64,000 nucleotides of DNA from Datisca glomerata (taxonomy: Eukaryota > Streptophyta > Magnoliopsida > Cucurbitales > Datiscaceae): the NCBI GenBank assembly GCA_003255025.1, contig QANY01007306.1:1908707-1972706 (forward strand). Reading direction: 5' to 3'. Positions 58,901 to 64,000 of this stretch are shown here, in pieces (the stretch's first letter is position 1; each line of letters opens with the position of its first letter). The notes beneath the pieces are model-generated. The model was not told where the DNA came from. It did no database searches and saw nothing but the letters and a program-made list of their open reading frames with translations. The translations under genes and the position numbers were made by a program.

Positions 58901-61900
58901 CGTAGTTTATAATTTGCTTTAACAAAAATTGGTAAATGCAGCAAGATATAGCCCTGAGCTGAAATCTTCCTATCGACATTTCCAGTCATTTTCATTCTTT
59001 TACTTTATTTTGATTGTTATTTATGAGGAATAGTAATCGAATAGAAAGGCATCTTCTTACGAGCAGCTAATAAAATAGAGTTTGAATATTTAACCAATGT
59101 GCAAAATGCACTTTGTTTTTCAGGATAAATAATTACCCACCATCTCAATAGTTCTTTGGTAGGAAACCGAGAAATGTATTGATAAACATTATCTTTATCA
59201 GTAGAAAAAAAAAGAACCCCAAGGGATTGTTGTACACCAGAAACAAAAATCAAAATGTGTAATTCCACTTATAAAAAAATTCGAACCGAAATTTGAACCT
59301 AAAGCATAGATCCACTCTTTTCAAGAAAGAATAAAAGGACCAAATACTTGTCATAAAGATGCATAGGGGAAAAATATTCCAATGTGTTTTCCCCTCCAGA
59401 CCACTCTGGAAAAATTTTCCACCCGAAAAAGGACCTCCTTGACTGAGTGAAGAATAGTCCAATGCAGAAATAAATTATTCTTGTCCTCTGCTAAGTTGCA
59501 AAGAAACATTTGTTAACCGACTGAAATCCTCTCCTCTTTATGTAATCAACTATGAGGTAATGACCAACCAAGAAAGGCATGTCCAGAAGAAATTCCACTC
59601 TTCCAAACACTCTTATAAGGGGAAGCTATGTCAAACGAGGAAGAAAGAGAAATAAAATAAGACCTAACAGAAAATATCTCATCCTTGGCCAGGCTCCACA
59701 CCACCAAATCTGACATTGAGAGTTTCAACCAGAACTTAAATGATATCCAACAACTGACAATCATCTCGGTTTCCAAGTCATTGCAATCTTTAGAAAATTG
59801 AAGATCCCAACGGAGTTGATCCTTATGTTATTGATAAACATAAAATTACAAATAAAAACAACTGAAACGGAGAGGAGGATAAGATATCCATCCCATCTCC
59901 GAAAGAAAAGCCTATCCGTCTATACAAAAAGTTTGCAAAATTAAAGGGGCACCTAAGAAATCTTATGAGACAGAGCACAGAGGGAAGCCAAAATACAAAT
60001 CGTGGACCAAATGGATTCTTCAATTTCTTTCCAACCAATTTACCAACAAGAGAGCCAAAGATTTCTTTTCCTTATTATTATCATTATTATCTTGTTTTGA
60101 TAGGTATCCAGACCTTTTCGGTCATCAAGGAATCCCCAAAATCCCTCCTATTCTGAATGATCGAAGACAAACTAGGGGAGGCGACCCTATGGGGATCTGA
60201 ACTCAAGACCTCCCATTTATAATATGAGATCATAATTCATTGATCATTTCCTTATGTAACTAAGTATTTAATCTGATCTGCTTAAGATAGAAAGAACATG
60301 GTTTCCATATCTTCCCTGTATGCATTGACACAATCTAAATTTGGGTACCAGAGTACCAGAAGGTTCTCAGAAAAGTACAACTTTGGAGTACCTCACTTCT
60401 TTTATAATTTGAGCTTCAACAACAGTCATATACTTGCAAATGGATCTAGTCCCTTCCAATCTATATCATCGACCATGCAAATGGATCTAGTCCCTTCCAA
60501 TCTATATCATCGACCATGAGAATGGCATGCATCTAGTTTAATCTTGTGTTTTTGTCCCTAACTATTGAGCATCAGTCATTATTTTGCTAAACTTACACTT
60601 CTGCCTATGATTATTGGGCAAACAATCCTCATTCTCTTCACTAGTGTCTTGATAGTCCCGATGAGTAGCTTAAGCAACTACTTAATTATTTTCCTTGTAG
60701 TCTAAATGAGCAGCTTAAGCAATTGCTTAATTGAAAGAAAGAGTCCCAACATTTTCAGAAACTCCAATTTGAACAATCTAGCTTACTTGTAAATTTGATT
60801 TTTGTCTTCCTGTCCTCAGGGAACCATATCTACTTGTCTTTTTGTGTCAAAAATCAATTTTGCGTGTTTAATGAGTTAGGGGAGTGAAATGCATTCTTGA
60901 CTCAGGACAAATTTGAAGCGGAAGGAGAGCACCACACAGGCTTACTAAACTCAACCAAATTCATATTCCAAGTCTGTGAAAGTAAACAAACAAGCCTATA
61001 TTAATAATCAATCGAGAATCTTAAACTAATCAGGACTCTAGTTACCAATCTATAAACAAAGTATATCTCAAATAAAATCTAAATCTAAACAGGATTTGAG
61101 ATTAAATAAAATACCTAAATTACTTAAGCAAATAATATATTTTTTGAAATCTAACATTATCATACTATATTCTTAAATATCTTTTATTCTTTGATACTCC
61201 ATCAATTCTTCAGTTTTCATGCATATTCTTTTAAGAGTTAATGATATAGTATTGATCACAAAAGACTTTACAGCTATACAAAAGAGAAAACACGCAAAAG
61301 ATTTAGACTAAAAGACCGTCCAACAAACTTTGGGGACTAAAAGTATTAACCCATTCTTCACTTTCCATGCATGTTTAGAAGAAATGGTTATGTCACATGT
61401 CTTACAAACTTCTAGCTGCCCTTTGACAAAAAGATAATAATAATAGTTCTAGCTGCCTAGTACCATTCAAAGAGTTGTCAAGCAAATACTATTTCACGTT
61501 CTTACATAATTGTACATTTTTCTATGAATTTGTAAAAATCTTTCTTATCTAAAAAAGAAAAAAGCAAAACAGGACTCCTCATCCTTTATTTTACAAGAGC
61601 AAGAATACATGCTTCGCCGTTAAGGTCAAATTAATAAAACTTTATTTATTTTTTATTTGATGACTGGGAATTAACTATGGCGTAGTCATATTAGGCCCAC
61701 ACATAGCTACCAAGCTTGCGCTGATGACCACCACCTGCTACAACCATCACTTGGTAATCCAGGTATTCTCAATGGCAGGGTTCGAACCCAAGACGTGCAT
61801 CTACCACACATCCCACGCTCGCTCTTACCACTAACACATGCCCTAACGGGCAAAAAAACTTTAAGGAAAAATTAATTGACTTTGGCTTTAATTCTTGGCC

Positions 61901-63648
61901 TACATCAGAACTCACTCACAAACAATGACTGGGAATATTTACTGAAAAGAAAAGAAAATAATCATGTAATAACCTCCAAATGAAAAAGGAACTGATGATA
62001 CCTCATGATCAAACTCAGCCATCTTTAGAACTATAGGTATGATTATAGGCTCAGTACCAGACTTCTCTTTCCTAACAGTAGTAGATGCATCTGCCACTGA
62101 ATCTTTTGTGATTTCACCTGCATAACGAGCTGCATGTTCAAATGTTCTTTTATTCCTTCCAATTGCACTCGCAATTATTCAGTAGCTTATAATGGTGTAT
62201 TCTAAACCCTTCTTTGTTCTAGAAAAGAACCAAATTTATAAAGTGGAATCCAGATTAGTAGCTACCTTTATCTTCAAAACCACTTCCTGCGAGCTCAACA
62301 GGTTTTAGAGAATCCAAGTTCTTATTCACCTGCTTGGTGTTCATCATTTCTTCAGAGCTGTCATGCCCTGGAAAGCTCTCATCCCCTCTTTGACTTTGAG
62401 GAACGACTGAAGATATATTTTCAATTTGTGTCGTACTTTTTCCATCTGATGTTACTGATAAAGGAGTTTCCTTGTTTCCTTTTGTGGGAGTAGTAGGCAA
62501 CTTATTTTCTTCATCCATCAAATATATGCTAGGATCCAAATGAATTCCCTGCCATCATTGCAAATTTGCAACATGAATCATTGAAGCTAAATAAAAAAAT
62601 GATCGATACAAAAAATTCTAATGCTTTTAATTATGTTAGACTCTACGCATGCAAAAAATCATTTCCTTTTTTAAAGTAACAAGCATCAAATCAAAAAATA
62701 ATAAAAGTGTTAATCCCCTGTGCACAACGGAAACAAGAATTAAATAAAGGAAAAAATACAGAAATGAATACGCAGGATTTTACTTTATTAAACTGTCATT
62801 ATCCATCCATATAATATATTTAGGTAATCATACCTCTATTATTATAGGCTTTCCATCTTTCATTGCTTTCTTCAGATCACCAGCCAAACCTACAAAGCAA
62901 ACATTACCATTACTTAAAAGACTAATAAAGAAAAAGGATGCTACTTACACTTAAACATCCACCTCATGCATAAATGTACAGACCTTTACGAACAATTCTG
63001 CATTCTCTGCAAAATTCAGTGACTAACTCCTCGGAGGAGCTGAACTCCCGTGCCCATACAGGAGTAGATGTCAATGGTGCACTGAAAATTAGTTTCAACA
63101 GAAAGCGTAATGTCCATTTAGATCCACCAAACTTCTTATAAAAAAAATGAGATCCATCACAGCATAACTCTTGTGAAATGAGAAATATGACAGTGGACGG
63201 GCATCGGGCCTCACGTTGACGACACTTTTAAAGAGGCTATATTCAATTGAAAATGACATGACAAATGAGAGAAAACAGATAACAAGTGCTAACATCTAAT
63301 TTTCAATAATCACAAGACAAATCTGATTTTGTTAAGGATACAAGGAAAGCTGCAAGCTTCTAAAAGGTAGAAACTTTCTTTAAGTCGTTTGGTATTGACT
63401 TCCAGTTCCTTCTATCTATTTTTAAATAGTAAACTGTTCTGAGGCATTATATACTCAAGTCTCAACTGTGTGCATCAAGGTGAAAAAGATAGGTAAAGAG
63501 GCAATTAATGACATACTCTGTAGATGTTCTTAGCAATTCATAAACCATGTCTGTCTGTAAAATAAAGAAAAAAAGATGTTTATCTCAGTCAATAAGCTGT
63601 TAACTAACAAGAAACAACAATATTACTATCTGAGTTGATTTTGAGCGA

Positions 63649-63729
<81 letters not shown>

Positions 63730-63866
63730 TTAAAAAAAACATAAAAAGTACCTGTAAAACATTTGGCAAGTTGAGCCTCTGCGCAAGCTGGGTAGCAATG
63801 GTAGATTTCCCACTACAGGCGGTTCCACAAACAAGAATTACCAACGGGACCCTTTGATGGTGAAAT
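55956..63866 (-). CDS. P-loop kinase, plant 2-phosphoglycerate kinase-like (LPA1-type), 3' ten exons
   Basis: Partial gene; upstream exons lie past 64000. Exons (transcript order): 63866-63752, 63554-63517, 63081-62984, 62889-62834, 62548-62266, 62117-62002, 58698-58642, 58045-57980, 56711-56637, 56018-55956. All have GT/AG borders and phases join without a stop, giving 321 C-terminal residues. The first exon carries Walker A, VCGTACSGKST, then LAQRLNLPNVLQ and TDMVYELLRTSTDAP. Exon 4 gives the GLAGDLKKAMKDGKPIIIEG block, exon 5 starts HLDPSIYLMDEENK and is otherwise a Ser/Thr/Glu-rich linker. The family resembles archaeal 2-phosphoglycerate kinase; rice LPA1 mutants have low seed phytate, so a role in inositol-phosphate supply is known for a relative, while the reaction here is inferred. 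The 3.3-kb intron between exons 6 and 7 holds LINE and SINE insertions. Confidence 0.93.
59250..60040 (-). mobile_element. LINE (L1-type) fragment in an intron of the P-loop kinase gene
   Basis: The minus strand encodes RRIGFSFGDGMDI, W-L-FSKDCNDLETEMIVS, then SDLVVWSLAKDEIFSVRSYF and a late block ending IWSFYSFLKR. These are the post-RT blocks of a plant L1 element, same sense as the gene. Several stops. It sits in the intron between exons 62002 and 58698. Confidence 0.7.
60085..60245 (-). mobile_element. Possible SINE remnant
   Basis: The minus strand contains GAGTTCAGATCC, close to an RNA polymerase III B box, in a GGGAGGTCTTGAGTTC context, and ends toward an A/T-rich (ATTATT)n tract near 60085. 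No clear A box, so this is tentative. Confidence 0.25.
60434..60518. repeat. 41-bp perfect tandem duplication
   Basis: GCAAATGGATCTAGTCCC followed by TTCCAATCTATATCATCGACCAT occurs twice back to back. The identity is complete, so it is recent. Confidence 0.92.
61672..61853 (-). mobile_element. SINE with target-site duplication
   Basis: The minus strand begins GCCCGTTAGGGCATGTGTTAG, then TTAGTGGTAAGAG (A-box-like) and GGGTTCGAACCCTG (exact B box), and ends with an AATAAAAAATAAATAAAG tail. The word AAAACTTTA occurs at 61636-61644 and again at 61855-61864 beside the head, a likely 9-bp target duplication. It lies in the same intron as the LINE fragment, more than 100 bp from the nearest exon (62002). 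Confidence 0.8.
63649..63729. repeat. (GT)n(GA)n compound microsatellite
   Basis: About 25 GT units followed by about 13 GA units, uninterrupted. On the gene strand it reads (TC)n(AC)n and begins 22 bases after the splice donor of the Walker A exon. Confidence 0.97.
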
Positions 63867-64000
63867 CTAAAATTTGAGAGAAAAGTGTTTAAAAGAAGAC
63901 TGGGCACTACAGAGAACTTTCTTTATAATTATAGAAAAGTGATTCAGCAACAATTTGGAGGATTTTATGCTAAATAAATTGACTTACCTGGTCATCATTT

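Noticed and set aside
61790..61853. A functional tRNA gene suggested by polymerase III boxes
   Set aside because: No cloverleaf or CCA-stem pairing can be drawn, and the body and A-rich tail are those of a SINE.
63626..63907. ATG at 63907 as the start of the P-loop kinase gene
   Set aside because: The residues before FHHQR do not fit the family, and a good splice acceptor lies at 63867-63868; the true start is outside the window.

Overview
This is AT-rich nuclear DNA from a eudicot plant. The evidence is spliced genes with GT/AG introns, an AP2/ERF transcription factor, plant endogenous pararetroviruses, Ty1/copia and Ty3/gypsy elements primed by initiator tRNA-Met, LINE, SINE, MULE and MITE relics, and long microsatellites. 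I cannot name the species. Three host genes look intact or potentially functional. The rest is a graveyard of mobile DNA.

1-18360 is a rearranged cluster of endogenous pararetrovirus (Caulimoviridae) sequence. Copy A (+, 1-2216) meets an inverted segment B (-, 2217-4440), followed by a nearly complete copy C (+, 4445-18360). Copy C has the order leader, movement protein, coat protein, protease, reverse transcriptase/RNase H, downstream ORF, promoter. A 4.2-kb Ty3/gypsy element (7563-11800, -) is nested in its coat-protein region, and a 1.3-kb palindrome-rich insertion (13544-14828) separates protease from reverse transcriptase. All viral frames are broken.

18361-25285 holds a MITE, a LINE RNase H remnant, microsatellites, a possible exon-1 remnant, and a GRF-type zinc-finger exon remnant. 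Arrays of a 22-bp palindrome, TACTTGAA(GGG/CCC)TTCAAGTA, flank the zinc-finger exon; the same palindrome occupies the 13.5-kb insertion.

25286-33850 is a degenerate Ty1/copia element with an unusually long 5' LTR (about 2.1 kb) and a truncated 3' LTR. It abuts a second, different pararetrovirus fragment on the minus strand (33851-36992), with zinc knuckle, protease, hairpin repeats and a TATA promoter but no recognisable reverse transcriptase.

37310-41311 is an eight-exon mitochondrial-type enoyl-CoA hydratase/isomerase gene (332 aa, + strand) with a LINE fragment in intron 2. 42431-44690 holds an element with about 100-bp inverted repeats, two SINE-like sequences and a LINE remnant. 45648-46628 is an intronless group IX ERF transcription factor (+). 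46629-49900 is mostly empty apart from a MITE. 49905-53000 is a decayed Mutator-like element whose transposase is followed by a plant mobile domain (PMD). 53255-53770 is a large inverted repeat.

55956-63866 is the 3' part of a minus-strand P-loop kinase gene of the plant 2-phosphoglycerate kinase-like (LPA1-type) family. Ten exons are visible and the 5' end lies beyond the window. Its introns carry a LINE fragment, a SINE with a target-site duplication, and a long (GT)n(GA)n microsatellite. The three host genes show no operon-like link; they share only a background of transposon insertion into introns and intergenic space.
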